Shown piece by piece: positions 6,620-15,662 of a DNA stretch of 64,000 nt. The DNA is from Nocardioides albertanoniae. Its GTDB lineage: Bacteria; Actinomycetota; Actinomycetes; Propionibacteriales; Nocardioidaceae. The translations under genes and the position numbers were made by a program. The DNA lies in the NCBI RefSeq assembly GCF_006716315.1, contig NZ_VFOV01000001.1, forward strand, positions 2,434,501 through 2,498,500. Reading direction: 5' to 3'. Within the stretch, counting starts at the first letter, position 1. The number at the start of each line of letters is the position of its first letter. The notes beneath the pieces were generated by a model. That model was given only the letters and a program-made list of their open reading frames with translations. It did not search any database and was not told where the DNA came from.

Positions 6620-8764
6620 GTGCCGATCGGCATCACCGACGAACACCAAGCCCTCAGCGAGAGCCTGCGTGACTGGGCGAAGGGCCTGGGCGGCACGGCG
6701 CTGGCCCGGGCCGCCGAGGGCGAGCCGGCTGCGAGCTTCGTGGACGCGTGGCGTGGGGTCGAGGAGTACGGCGTGGCCGGCATCGCGGCGCCGGAGCCGA
6801 GCGGTGGTGGCGGCACGCTGCTCGACGCCGCCGTCGCCGTCGAGGCCTGCGCGCACGAGCTGCTCCCCGGCCCGCTGCTGGGTAGCACGGTCGCCGCGTA
6901 TCACGCCGGTGCCGCCGGCCTCGTTGACATCGTCGAAGCCGTCTCGGGCGGCGGCTGCGGCATCGCGCTCGAGCCCGCCCTCGAGGCCGGTGATCGGCTG
7001 GTGGGCGTCGTCCCGGTCGTCTATGACGCCGGCGGCGCCGCGCAGCTGCTGCTCGGTGCTCGCACCACTGAGGGCGCGGAGCGGTGGTTCTTCGTCCGGG
7101 CCGACCAGGCGGGCGTACGCCTGCAGGCCGGTCCTGATCTGACCAGGCGGGTCGCCGAGGTGCGTGTCGACATCGCCGTCGGCGATGCCGTCGAGGTGCC
7201 CGGCCTCAGCGAGGGTTCGCTGCGGCGTACGACCATGACGCTCGCCGCCGCGGAGGCGTCAGGCATCGCGCAGTGGTCGCTCTCGACGGCGGTGGAGTAT
7301 GCGAAGGTGCGCGAGCAGTTCGGGGCCCCGATCGGCTCGTTCCAGGCCATCAAGCACCTGTGCGCGCAGATGCTGGAGACGACCGAGGCCATCGCCGCGG
7401 TCGCCTGGGACGCGGCCTGCGCAGCCGACGACGGTGACACGACGCAGTGGGCGCTGGCCGCCGGAGTCGCCGGCGTGACCGCCCTCGACGGCGCGGTCAG
7501 CGTGGCGCAGGACTGCATCCAGGTGCTGGGCGGCATCGGGTTCACCTTCGAGCACGACGCTCACCTCTACCTCCGCCGCGCGGTCGCCCTGCGCAGTCTC
7601 CTGGGTGGTGGCGACGCGCACGCCGCCGAGCTGGCGCGCCAGGCTGTCGCCGGGTCGCGCCGCACGGTCCGGGTCGACCTCGACGGTGAGGACGAGGCCG
7701 TACGCCCCGGCGTGCGCGAGACGGTCTCCACCATCGCCGCGCTGCCCGAGGCGGATCGGCGCTCGGCGCTCGTCGACTCCCGCTACCTGGCACCGCACTG
7801 GCCCGCGCCGCACGGTCTCGGAGCCGGTCCGGTCGAGCAGCTGGTCATCGACGAGGAGCTGGCCGCCGCCGGTGTCGTACGCCCCGACATCAAGATCGCC
7901 GGCTGGGCGGTGCCGACCATCCTCAACCACGGCACCGACGCGCAGCGCGAGCGGTTCGTCGACGCGTCGTTGCGCGGGGAGATCATCTGGTGCCAGCTCT
8001 TCAGTGAGCCGGGCGCCGGATCCGACCTGGCCTCGCTCGCCACCCGCGCCGAGCGGGTCGAGGGAGGCTGGCGGCTGACCGGCCAGAAGGTCTGGACCTC
8101 GCTCGCTGCCGACGCCGACTGGGCGATCGCGCTGGCCCGCACCACACCGCTCGACGAGTCCGAGGGCAAGGGCGCCAAGCAGCGCGGCATCACCTACTTC
8201 CTCCTCGACATGCGCAGCGAGGGCATCGACGTGCGCCCGCTGCGAGAGATGACCGGCGACGCGCTCTTCAACGAGGTCTTCCTCGACGGTGTGTTCGTGG
8301 CCGACGACCTCGTCGTCGGAGAGGTCGGCGGCGGCTGGCGGCTTGCCCGCACGACGCTGGCCAACGAGCGGGTCGCGATGGCCTCGACCAACCTCGAGGG
8401 CAGCGTCGAGCGGGCGCTCGAGCTGGTCGCCGGCCGCGGCGAGAGCGACCACGGCCGTGTCGGGCGCGCTGTCGCGCTCTCCACGGTGTGCGCGCTGCTC
8501 GGCGTACGCTCCACGCTCAAGGCGCTGGCCGGCCGCGGGCCGGGCGCGGAGTCGTCGGTGGCCAAGCTGCTGACCGTGCGCAACCGCCAGGACGCCTCCG
8601 AGCTCGTCGTCGACCTCCTCGGCCCGCTGGCGCTCACCGACGACCCGCAGGTGCGCGCCGACGTGCACCAGTCGCAGCTCACCCGCTGCCTCTCGATCGC
8701 CGGCGGCACCACCCAGGTGCTGCGCAACGTCGCCGCGGAGCGGATCCTGGGCCTGCCGCGCTAG
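6620..8764 (+). CDS. fadE34: FadE34-type two-domain acyl-CoA dehydrogenase
   Basis: 714 residues, GTG at 6620 behind GGGAGG. Two acyl-CoA dehydrogenase modules lie in tandem. The N-terminal half (about 1-345) ends with QDCIQVLGGIGFTFEHDAHL. The C-terminal half (about 365-714) has WCQLFSEPGAGSDLASLATR, GQKVWTSLAADADWAIAL and a final GGTTQVLRNVAAERILGLP. M. tuberculosis FadE34 (ChsE3) is of the same length and is also divergent from kstR. The enzyme dehydrogenates steroid acyl-CoA thioesters during side-chain removal, using FAD. Chain-length specificity is not readable here. Confidence 0.88.
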   Translation: MPIGITDEHQALSESLRDWAKGLGGTALARAAEGEPAASFVDAWRGVEEYGVAGIAAPEPSGGGGTLLDAAVAVEACAHELLPGPLLGSTVAAYHAGAAGLVDIVEAVSGGGCGIALEPALEAGDRLVGVVPVVYDAGGAAQLLLGARTTEGAERWFFVRADQAGVRLQAGPDLTRRVAEVRVDIAVGDAVEVPGLSEGSLRRTTMTLAAAEASGIAQWSLSTAVEYAKVREQFGAPIGSFQAIKHLCAQMLETTEAIAAVAWDAACAADDGDTTQWALAAGVAGVTALDGAVSVAQDCIQVLGGIGFTFEHDAHLYLRRAVALRSLLGGGDAHAAELARQAVAGSRRTVRVDLDGEDEAVRPGVRETVSTIAALPEADRRSALVDSRYLAPHWPAPHGLGAGPVEQLVIDEELAAAGVVRPDIKIAGWAVPTILNHGTDAQRERFVDASLRGEIIWCQLFSEPGAGSDLASLATRAERVEGGWRLTGQKVWTSLAADADWAIALARTTPLDESEGKGAKQRGITYFLLDMRSEGIDVRPLREMTGDALFNEVFLDGVFVADDLVVGEVGGGWRLARTTLANERVAMASTNLEGSVERALELVAGRGESDHGRVGRAVALSTVCALLGVRSTLKALAGRGPGAESSVAKLLTVRNRQDASELVVDLLGPLALTDDPQVRADVHQSQLTRCLSIAGGTTQVLRNVAAERILGLPR

Positions 8765-8784
8765 CCGCGCCCGTGCCGGGCCGG

Positions 8785-10008
8785 CTAGCCCGCGACGGGC
8801 GCCGTGTGCTGGGTGTGGTGCCACTGGAGCCAGCGCTCCATGGCGGCCACGGCCCGGTGGGCGCGGATGCCACCGAAGACGTCGAAGGCGTGCTGGGCGC
8901 CGGGCATCTCCACGTAGGAGACCGTGCGCTGGGAGACCGCGCGCAGGCGCTCGACGAAGGCGTTGGCCTGGCGGATCGAGACCAAGGTGTCGAGCGCGCC
9001 GTGCAGCACGAAGAAGTCGGGGGAGTCCTCGGTGACGTGGTTGATCGGGGAGGCCTCACGGAAGTCGTCACGGGTGACGCCGCGGGGCATGATCTTCTGC
9101 GTCCACAGCCCGTCGCGCACCGCCGTGGTGTAGACGTCGCCGTCGTCGCCGGCGACGTCGTAGACCCCGTAGAGGGGTACGCAGCCCTGCACCCTGGTGT
9201 CGCCCGACTCGAATCCCGGCTGGAACGGCGCATAGCCGGGAGTCAGCGCGGCCAGCGCGGCCAGGTGGCCGCCCGCCGAGCCACCGGTGGTGATGACGTA
9301 GTCGGGGTTGCCGCCGTAGGAGGCGATGTTGTCGTGGACCCAGGCGAGCGCTCGTTTCACGTCGACGATCTGCGCCGGCCAGCGGTGCTGGGGAGCCAGC
9401 CGGTAGTTGATCGCCACGCACACCCAGCCCTGGGCGGCCATCCGGTTCATCAGGAGCAGCCCCTGCTGCTCCTTGGAGCCGATCGTCCAGGCGCCGCCGT
9501 GGATCTGGAAGAGCACCGGGGCGTTGGTCAGGTCTGCCCCGGCGGGCCGGTAGATGTCGAGCCGGGCACGTGAGCTGTCGCTGTCGGCGTAGCGGACGTC
9601 GCGGATGACCTCGACTCCGGGCTCGGTCATCCGGAACGGGCGGGCCAGACGCCTGACGTCCAACGGCAACCGCTCGCCGGGAGGCGCCCCGAGCGTCTCG
9701 GAGAGCGCCGAGTCGAGAGGGCCGTGGGAGGAGCTGGCCCGGCGGGCGTTGACGGCGAACCCGGCGGCCGCGACCCCGGCCAGGGCCAGGCCCAGCGGCG
9801 AGACGCGCCGGCGCGCCGCCGACAGTGCTGTGTCGGTCGCGCCGAGGGCGAGCAGCTGTGGAGCCAGGTCGCCGCCGATCCATCCTGCGGCGAACGAACC
9901 GATCGCGACTCTCGTCCCGCCACGGCGAGGTGGTCGAAGCGCGATCACTGCCAGCGAGGCGAGTGCGGCCTGGCGCACGGTGTGGGGCTTGGGGAGGTAG
10001 CGAGGCAT
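8785..10008 (-). CDS. Alpha/beta hydrolase (HSL-type esterase/lipase)
   Basis: 407 residues from the ATG at 10008 (MPRYLPKPHT); an upstream in-frame start would run into the divergent promoter. The C-terminal two thirds is an alpha/beta-hydrolase-3 domain with oxyanion motif FQIHGGAWTIG, nucleophile TTGGSAGGHLAAL, acidic residue in HGALDTLVS and histidine in GAQHAFD. The N-terminal 130 residues contain hydrophobic stretches (SLAVIALRPP, IGSFAAGWIGGDL) suggesting membrane contact, as in LipC/LipO-type mycobacterial esterases. It is divergent from a wax ester synthase gene, recalling the Rv0220-Rv0221 pair. Confidence 0.78.
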   Translation of the reverse strand: MPRYLPKPHTVRQAALASLAVIALRPPRRGGTRVAIGSFAAGWIGGDLAPQLLALGATDTALSAARRRVSPLGLALAGVAAAGFAVNARRASSSHGPLDSALSETLGAPPGERLPLDVRRLARPFRMTEPGVEVIRDVRYADSDSSRARLDIYRPAGADLTNAPVLFQIHGGAWTIGSKEQQGLLLMNRMAAQGWVCVAINYRLAPQHRWPAQIVDVKRALAWVHDNIASYGGNPDYVITTGGSAGGHLAALAALTPGYAPFQPGFESGDTRVQGCVPLYGVYDVAGDDGDVYTTAVRDGLWTQKIMPRGVTRDDFREASPINHVTEDSPDFFVLHGALDTLVSIRQANAFVERLRAVSQRTVSYVEMPGAQHAFDVFGGIRAHRAVAAMERWLQWHHTQHTAPVAG

Positions 10009-10043
10009 GTGGGAGAGGCTACGGCCGACATGGAACGAGACAC

Positions 10044-10057
10044 GAGAACTGGTTCCA
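10044..10057. promoter_or_regulatory. Weak KstR-like site between esterase and WS/DGAT genes
   Basis: GAGAACTGGTTCCA matches TnnAACnnGTTnnA except for the first base. The AACTGGTT core differs in the central dinucleotide from the other boxes (AC or GT). It lies 22 bp before the WS/DGAT start; function uncertain. Confidence 0.4.
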
Positions 10058-10079
10058 GATCTCACGCTATCGTGCCGCC

Positions 10080-11477
10080 ATGGAACGCCTCAGTGGTCTC
10101 GATGCCAGCTTTCTCTACCTGGAGTCCCCCGAGCAGCTGATGCATGTGTGTGCGGTGCTCGTGCTCGACACCTCGACGCTGAGCGAGGGATACGACTTCG
10201 TCTCGCTGCGCGACAAGATCGCCACGCGTGTGGCCGGGCTGCCGATGTTCAACCGCAAGCTGCGGCGGGTGCCGCTCGGGCTCGACCATCCGGTCTGGGT
10301 CACCGACAAGCACTTCGACATCGAACGGCACGTGCACCGGCTGGCCGTGCCGGCGCCCGGTGGCGAGAAGGAGCTCACCGAGGTCGTCGGCCACCTGGCC
10401 GGCCTCCCGCTGGACCGTTCGCGGCCGCTGTGGGAGATGTGGGTGCTCGAGGGGCTCGCGGACGGGCACATCGTCATGCTGCTCAAGGCCCACCACGCCA
10501 CCGTCGACGGGGTCAGCGGCGCCAACCTGATCGCCCACCTGTGCAGCCTCGCTCCGGAGGCGGAGCCCGTCGAGCCGGTCCCCGCCGAGGAGGTGCCGGA
10601 GCGCACCCCGAGCTATCGCGAGCTCGCCGCCCGCGGCGCCGCGGCGACAGCCGCCCGGCCCTTCAGCCTCGTCAAGATGATCGCCCCGACGGCGCGCATC
10701 GCGGCGGGCGCGTTCGCGAGGGCCCGCCGAGGCGAGGCGATGGCCGCGCCGTTGCTGGCGCCGCGTACGTCCTTCAACGGCAACATCACCGGCCACCGCT
10801 CGATCGCGCTGGCCGAGTTCGACCTCGACGACGTACGCGCGGTCAAGAACGCCGTGCCCGGCGCGACCGTCAACGACGTGGTGCTGACGGTGACCGGGGG
10901 AGCGCTGCGTCGCTACCTGAACGACCGCGACGAGCTGCCGGAGGCGTCGCTGATGGCCGTGGTGCCGGTCTCGGTGCACGGCGAGTCACGTCACGAGCGC
11001 GGCACCAACAAGATCTCGACGATGTTCACCCGGTTGGGCACCGACATCGAGGACCCGGTCGATCGTCTCGCGCAGCTCTCCGTCACCAACAGCAACGCCA
11101 AGGAGCATCACCGGGCGATCCCGGCCGACACCCTGCAGGACTGGGCGAAGTTCGCGGCGCCACGCACGTTCGCGCTGGGAGTGCGGATGGTCTCGGGCAT
11201 GCGCCTGGCCGAGGGCGGACCGGTGATCCACAACCTGATCGTCTCCAACGTGCCGGGCCCGCCGGTGCCGCTCTACTTCCTGGGCGCGCGCATCGAGGGT
11301 CTCTACCCGCTCGGGCCGATCTTTCACGGTGCCGGCTTGAACGTGACCGTGATGAGCCTGAGCGGTCGGATGTACGTCGGCATCATCGGCTGTCGCGAGT
11401 CGGTGCCGCGGCCCGGCGCGCTCGCGGAGAGCTTCCCCAAGGAGCTCGAGGAGCTCAAGACGGCGGTGCTCGGCTAG
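10080..11477 (+). CDS. Wax ester synthase / diacylglycerol acyltransferase (WS/DGAT)
   Basis: 465 residues, ATG at 10080. The active-site motif HHxxxDG is present as KAHHATVDGVSGANL (about residues 138-152). The C-terminal domain has the typical LIVSNVPGPPVPLYFLGARI and NVTVMSLSGRMYVGI. WS/DGAT enzymes esterify acyl-CoA with alcohols or diacylglycerol to make storage lipids at the membrane. The family is about 450-475 residues, so this is full length. The link with sterol genes may reflect storage of propionyl- and acetyl-CoA derived lipid, which is inference. Confidence 0.92.
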   Translation: MERLSGLDASFLYLESPEQLMHVCAVLVLDTSTLSEGYDFVSLRDKIATRVAGLPMFNRKLRRVPLGLDHPVWVTDKHFDIERHVHRLAVPAPGGEKELTEVVGHLAGLPLDRSRPLWEMWVLEGLADGHIVMLLKAHHATVDGVSGANLIAHLCSLAPEAEPVEPVPAEEVPERTPSYRELAARGAAATAARPFSLVKMIAPTARIAAGAFARARRGEAMAAPLLAPRTSFNGNITGHRSIALAEFDLDDVRAVKNAVPGATVNDVVLTVTGGALRRYLNDRDELPEASLMAVVPVSVHGESRHERGTNKISTMFTRLGTDIEDPVDRLAQLSVTNSNAKEHHRAIPADTLQDWAKFAAPRTFALGVRMVSGMRLAEGGPVIHNLIVSNVPGPPVPLYFLGARIEGLYPLGPIFHGAGLNVTVMSLSGRMYVGIIGCRESVPRPGALAESFPKELEELKTAVLG

Positions 11478-11520
11478 GCGTGGTTCGGCCAGGCGTGGGT
11501 CCGCTAGGCGTGGGTCGCGG

Positions 11521-12438
11521 CTAGACGGCGACGCTGGAGATCCGGGCGGCGACGTCGTCGACGGCGGCGAGGAGGGCAGGGTTGAACGCCTCCGACTGCA
11601 GCACGCAGCCGGCGTGCCCGCAGGCGGCGTCGTGCACGTGCGCGCCCTGGATGCGCGACGCCATCGCGCGTTGCCGGCCGGGTGGGATCAGGTGGTCGCG
11701 GCCCGTGATGACGACGGCGGTGGGCACGTCGACCTGACCCAGCCACGGCCGGGAGTTGTGGCGTCCGATCGCGGCCAGCGCCTGGGCCAGCGCCCACGGG
11801 CTGGTGGCGCGCCACTGGTTCAGCGCCCACATGTTGACCGGCGAGGGGAGGGTCTCGAGCGCGCGTCGCACGCGAGCCTGGCTCGCCCGGCGAACCCGGG
11901 CGGTGGTGAGCCGCCGCAGACCGGTCATCGCCACCTCGACGCCCTGGAGGAACACGATCTCGTAGCCTCGCTGACGGAAGTGGTCGGCGGTGGCGGCCAG
12001 CACCAGTCCGCCGATCGAATCCGGGTGCTGGCGCCAGACCCGTTGGGCGATCACACCGCCCATCGAGTAGCCGACCACGATGGGTCGGTCCAGAGCGAGC
12101 TGGTCGATCAGGGCGGCGACGTCGTCGGCACAGTCGCGCAGCGCGAACTCGTCGGAGACGATGCCGCGGCCGTGCCAGCGCTGGTCGAACGTCACCACCC
12201 GGAAGTGCTCGGCGAGCTCGCCGACGACGGGGAACCAGGTGAGCATCCCGGTGCAGCCGACGGCGTGCAGGAGGATGACGGTGGGCGCGTCGGGTCGCCC
12301 TTCGGGGGCGCCGGTGTCGGTGATCCAGAGCTCGCCCCGGCCGGGCAGGTCGACCCGGTGGGGTTCGGGGATGTCGACCTGCGGGACACGGAGCACCGGC
12401 TCGAGCCGATCGAGGATGCCCTGAATCGATACCTTCAC
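11521..12438 (-). CDS. Alpha/beta hydrolase, probably leaderless and KstR-controlled
   Basis: 305 residues from a GTG at 12438. That start is favoured because a -10 hexamer TAGACT (12451-12446, minus strand) ends 7 bp before it and no ribosome site is visible, suggesting a leaderless message. An in-frame upstream start at 12561 would contain the operators. Motifs: VILLHAVGCTGML oxyanion region, DQRWHGRG, nucleophile elbow VVGYSMGGVIAQR, ITGRDHLIPP (acid) and DAACGHAGCVLQ (histidine). Substrate unknown; an ester or thioester in lipid/steroid metabolism is plausible from regulation. Confidence 0.8.
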   Translation of the reverse strand: MKVSIQGILDRLEPVLRVPQVDIPEPHRVDLPGRGELWITDTGAPEGRPDAPTVILLHAVGCTGMLTWFPVVGELAEHFRVVTFDQRWHGRGIVSDEFALRDCADDVAALIDQLALDRPIVVGYSMGGVIAQRVWRQHPDSIGGLVLAATADHFRQRGYEIVFLQGVEVAMTGLRRLTTARVRRASQARVRRALETLPSPVNMWALNQWRATSPWALAQALAAIGRHNSRPWLGQVDVPTAVVITGRDHLIPPGRQRAMASRIQGAHVHDAACGHAGCVLQSEAFNPALLAAVDDVAARISSVAV

Positions 12439-12449
12439 GAAAAGAAGTC

Positions 12450-12550
12450 TAGAACACGTTCCAGGTCTGTCGCCGGGGTTGCAGGGTCGTCGGGCGAGGC
12501 GATGCCGGGTTGTGACGATGGGCTCGCTTGGAGAACTAGAACACGTTACA
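12450..12550. promoter_or_regulatory. Divergent KstR-controlled promoter with two perfect boxes
   Basis: Box 1, 12450-12463, TAGAACACGTTCCA, serves the leftward hydrolase; read leftward its last TA starts a -10 TAGACT. Box 2, 12537-12550, TAGAACACGTTACA, serves the rightward dehydrogenase; TACAGT at 12547-12552 is a candidate -10 and the ATG at 12560 follows at once, so this message may be leaderless too. The 73 bp between boxes hold nothing else I recognise. Confidence 0.88.
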
Positions 12551-12559
12551 GTTTGGCTC

Positions 12560-14740
12560 ATGGGAGAAGAGACGCTCGATGCCGTACGCAGCGTGGTGGC
12601 CGAAGTGCTCGCCCGCGAGTCCGACCGCGGCGACTGGGCGGCCTGGGCGAAGGCGGGCCTGACCGCTCTGCCCGTGCCGGAGGCTCACGGCGGTGAGGGC
12701 TTCGGCCTGGCCGAGATCGCGGTGCTGCTGCGCGAGACGGGCCGCCATGCGGTGCGGGTGCCGGCGTGGGAGACCCTCGCGGTCGGCGCGCTGACGCTCG
12801 CACGGCACGGCACGACCGAGCAGCAGGCGGCGGTCCTGCCCGGCGTGGCGGCCGGCGAGACGCTGCTGAGTCCGGCATGGCTGGAGCCGGGCCGCCCGCA
12901 GGCGCCGGAGACCAGCTATCGCGACGGCACGGTCAGCGGACGCAAGACCGGCGTGACGTACGCCGCCGAGAGCAAGCATCTCCTGGTCACCGCGACATCG
13001 GCGGAGACCGGGGTCCCGGTCGTGGTGCTCGTCGACCCCGGCGGCGCCGGGGTCACGCTGGTCGCCTCGAGCGCCTCGGGGCAGGTGCCGCAGCACACCG
13101 TCGTGCTCGACGACGCCCCGGCCGAGCTCCTCGGCGAGGGGGCCCACGAGGCGCTCACCGAGATCGCGACCGCCGCCCTGGCGGTCGTCGGATCGGGCGT
13201 GCTGGCCGGCGCGCGCGACCTGAGCGCGGCGTACGTCTCGGGCCGGAGGCAGTTCGGTCGCGCCCTGGCCGAGTTCCAGGCGGTCGCTCTGCAGATGGCC
13301 GACGTCTACGTCACCTCCCGCACGCTCGACCTCGCCGCCGACAACGCGGTCGCCGCGGTCGCCGACGGACGCTCGTCGGGCACCGACCTGGCGGTCGCCG
13401 CCTACTGGGCGAGCCAGGTGGCACCCGAGGCGTTCCGCACCTGCCACCATCTGCACGGGGGCATGGGGGTGGATGTGACCTATCCGCTGCTCGCGTTCAC
13501 CACCTGGGGCACCGACATCGCCCACCTGCTCGACACCCCGGCCGCGGCCGTGCCGGTCGAGACCGCCGAGTCGAAGAACCACGAGCTCACCGACGCGCAG
13601 CGGAGTCTGAAGTCGCAGGTCAGGACCTACTTCGCGGATCTCTCTCATCAGGGCGAGTCCGGTGACCCCGGACCTGAGGGCTCCTGGGACCGTCACGGCC
13701 CGACCTACCAGAAGCTCATCAAGCGGCTCGGCGACGACGGCTGGATGGGGGTCGGCTGGCCGAAGGAGTACGGCGGTCACGGCCTCGGCGAGGTCGAGCA
13801 GACCATCTTCGCCAACGAGGCGCAGTATGCCGACGTGCACCTGCCCGCGGTGACCCTGCAGACGGTCGGCCCCACCCTGATCCGCTACGGCACCGACATG
13901 CAGAAGGAGATGTTCCTCAACCGGATCCTCGCGGGCGAGGTGCACTTCGCGATCGGCTACTCCGAGGCCGAGGCCGGCACCGATCTGGCCTCGATCCGCA
14001 CCACGGCACGCCTCGACGGCGACCACTATGTCGTCAACGGCCAGAAGCTGTGGACCACCGGTGGCCACGCCGCCGACTACATCTGGCTGGCCTGCCGCAC
14101 CGACCCCGACGCTCCCAAGCACAAGGGCATCTCGATCCTGATCGTCGACACCTCCGACCCGGGCTTCTCCTGGACCCCGATCATCACCGCCGACGGCTCC
14201 CACCACGTGAACGCCACCTACTTCAACGACGTGCGGGTGCCGGTCGAGATGCTGGTGGGCGAGGAGAACAAGGGCTGGAAGCTGATCACGACCCAGCTCA
14301 ACCACGAGCGGGTCATGCTCGGCCCCGCGGGCCGGATCGAAGGCCTGCGCGACCGCGTGCTGCGGTGGGCAGAGACCCGTGGCGTCACCGACAGCCCCGA
14401 CGTACGCACCCTGATGGGCGAGACCACGGCCGTGTTCCGGGTCAACGAGCTGCTCAACTGGGCGGTCGCGAGGGCGGCCGAGGCCGGCGAGATCGAGGTC
14501 GCCGACGCGTCGTCGTCGAAGGTCTTCGCGGCCGACCAGGTGCAGCATCTGCTGGCCGACCTGATCGCGCTCGTGCATCGCCACGGCGACCCCGGCGAGC
14601 CCGAGACGAAGAGCCTGCTCGACTATCTCGACGCGCAGGCGAAGCGCAACCTGGTGCTGACCTTCGGCGGCGGCGTCCAGGAGATCCAGCGCGAGCTGAT
14701 CGCGATGTTCGGCCTCGGGATGCCGCGGGTGCCGCGATGA
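12560..14740 (+). CDS. Fused ChsE1-ChsE2-type acyl-CoA dehydrogenase
   Basis: 726 residues, ATG at 12560. The C-terminal half (about 340-726) is strongly like ChsE2/FadE29: WMGVGWPKEYGGHGLGEVEQ, AVTLQTVGPTLIRYG, HFAIGYSEAEAGTDLASIRT, HKGISILIVDTSDPGFSWTP and AKRNLVLTFGGGVQEIQREL. The N-terminal half is a more diverged dehydrogenase domain (VLARESDRGDWAAWAKAGL, RQFGRALAEFQAVALQM, HLHGGMGVD), in the place of ChsE1/FadE28. In mycobacteria ChsE1 and ChsE2 are separate subunits of an alpha2beta2 enzyme that dehydrogenates the 3-carbon steroid side-chain CoA. Here chsH and ltp2 follow directly, so this is a natural fusion of the pair. The next gene overlaps it by ATGA. Confidence 0.85.
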   Translation: MGEETLDAVRSVVAEVLARESDRGDWAAWAKAGLTALPVPEAHGGEGFGLAEIAVLLRETGRHAVRVPAWETLAVGALTLARHGTTEQQAAVLPGVAAGETLLSPAWLEPGRPQAPETSYRDGTVSGRKTGVTYAAESKHLLVTATSAETGVPVVVLVDPGGAGVTLVASSASGQVPQHTVVLDDAPAELLGEGAHEALTEIATAALAVVGSGVLAGARDLSAAYVSGRRQFGRALAEFQAVALQMADVYVTSRTLDLAADNAVAAVADGRSSGTDLAVAAYWASQVAPEAFRTCHHLHGGMGVDVTYPLLAFTTWGTDIAHLLDTPAAAVPVETAESKNHELTDAQRSLKSQVRTYFADLSHQGESGDPGPEGSWDRHGPTYQKLIKRLGDDGWMGVGWPKEYGGHGLGEVEQTIFANEAQYADVHLPAVTLQTVGPTLIRYGTDMQKEMFLNRILAGEVHFAIGYSEAEAGTDLASIRTTARLDGDHYVVNGQKLWTTGGHAADYIWLACRTDPDAPKHKGISILIVDTSDPGFSWTPIITADGSHHVNATYFNDVRVPVEMLVGEENKGWKLITTQLNHERVMLGPAGRIEGLRDRVLRWAETRGVTDSPDVRTLMGETTAVFRVNELLNWAVARAAEAGEIEVADASSSKVFAADQVQHLLADLIALVHRHGDPGEPETKSLLDYLDAQAKRNLVLTFGGGVQEIQRELIAMFGLGMPRVPR

Positions 14741-15261
14741 GGAGCGAGATGACCGACCTGCACGGCCTCGAGGAGGCCACCCACGAGAAGATCATGGCCG
14801 CCGCCGAGGAGATCGAGGCGTGGGGGGAGGCCGCCGAGCGCGAGGCGCGCGACGTGGTCAACCAGCCCACGATCAACAACTGGCTCGAGGCGATGGGCCT
14901 GACCTCCGAGCGGTTCCACCAGGGCGAGGCGCCGCCGTCGATGGCCCAGGTGTGGACGATGTACGGCCAGGGAGGTCGTCATCCCGACCGCGACCCGCTG
15001 CACGCGATGATGAACGTGCTCACCGAGGCCGGCTTCCACGGTGTGCTGGGCACCAACTCCGAGCAGAGCTACGACCGCTATCTGCGCGTAGGCGAGCAGG
15101 TGCGGGTCACCACTGCGCTCGACTCGGTCGTCGGTCCGAAGGCCACCGGTATGGGCGTCGGCTACTTCGTGACGTCGAGGAGCACCTGGTACGTCGGCGA
15201 CGAGCGCGTCGCGACGATGCTCTTCCGCGTCCTGAAGTTCGTTCCGAAGGGGAAAGCATGA
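14737..15261 (+). CDS. ChsH2 N-terminal MaoC half as a separate gene
   Basis: 174 residues from the ATG at 14737 (ATGA overlap); a second ATG at 14749 with AGGAG close by is possible. The protein corresponds to the hot-dog MaoC-like domain of ChsH2 (Rv3542c): NWLEAMGLTSERFHQGEAPP, the long MMNVLTEAGFHGVLGTNSEQ segment, and YFVTSRSTWYVGDERVA. In M. tuberculosis this domain is fused to a DUF35 domain; here a stop at 15261 separates them. With ChsH1 it should form the hydratase that adds water to the steroid 17-propenoyl-CoA. Confidence 0.8.
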   Translation: MRSEMTDLHGLEEATHEKIMAAAEEIEAWGEAAEREARDVVNQPTINNWLEAMGLTSERFHQGEAPPSMAQVWTMYGQGGRHPDRDPLHAMMNVLTEAGFHGVLGTNSEQSYDRYLRVGEQVRVTTALDSVVGPKATGMGVGYFVTSRSTWYVGDERVATMLFRVLKFVPKGKA

Positions 15262-15662
15262 GCGGCCCGGTGCGCCCGGTGGTCGGCCGGGACAACGCGT
15301 ACTTCTTCGAAGGCACCGCCGAGCAGGAGCTCCGGATCCAGAGCTGCAACGCCTGCGGCGCCCTGCGGCACCCGCCGGGTCCGGCGTGCCTGGCCTGCGA
15401 TGCGTACGACCGCGGCCACGTCGTCGCCAGGGGCGAGGGCACCGTCTACTCGTTCACCGTCGTGCACGCCCCGAAGTTGCCCGGCAAGGAGCTCCCGCTG
15501 GTGGTGGCGCTGCTCGACCTGCCCGAGGGCGTACGCCTCGTGGCCGAGGTGAGCGGCGTGCCGCCCGAGGGCGAGGACGCCCTGCAGATCGGCGAGCGGC
15601 TCGTCGTGGACTGGAACGTGATCGACGAGGAGCTCACGCTCCCGATCTGGAGGAGGCCATGA
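15258..15662 (+). CDS. ChsH2 C-terminal DUF35 half as a separate gene
   Basis: 134 residues, ATG at 15258 overlapping the previous stop. It has the DUF35 layout: an N-terminal zinc ribbon (CNACGALRHPPGPACLAC, four Cys) followed by an OB fold (GEGTVYSFTVVHAP, PEGVRLVAEVSGV). In mycobacterial ChsH2 this domain binds the Ltp2 aldolase and channels the hydrated product to it. As an independent small protein it presumably bridges the MaoC subunits at 14737 and 15659 to Ltp2 at 16039. Confidence 0.83.
   Translation: MSGPVRPVVGRDNAYFFEGTAEQELRIQSCNACGALRHPPGPACLACDAYDRGHVVARGEGTVYSFTVVHAPKLPGKELPLVVALLDLPEGVRLVAEVSGVPPEGEDALQIGERLVVDWNVIDEELTLPIWRRP

Noticed and set aside
12536..14584. 682-codon minus-strand frame
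   Set aside because: Antisense to the fused acyl-CoA dehydrogenase, which has strong family motifs.
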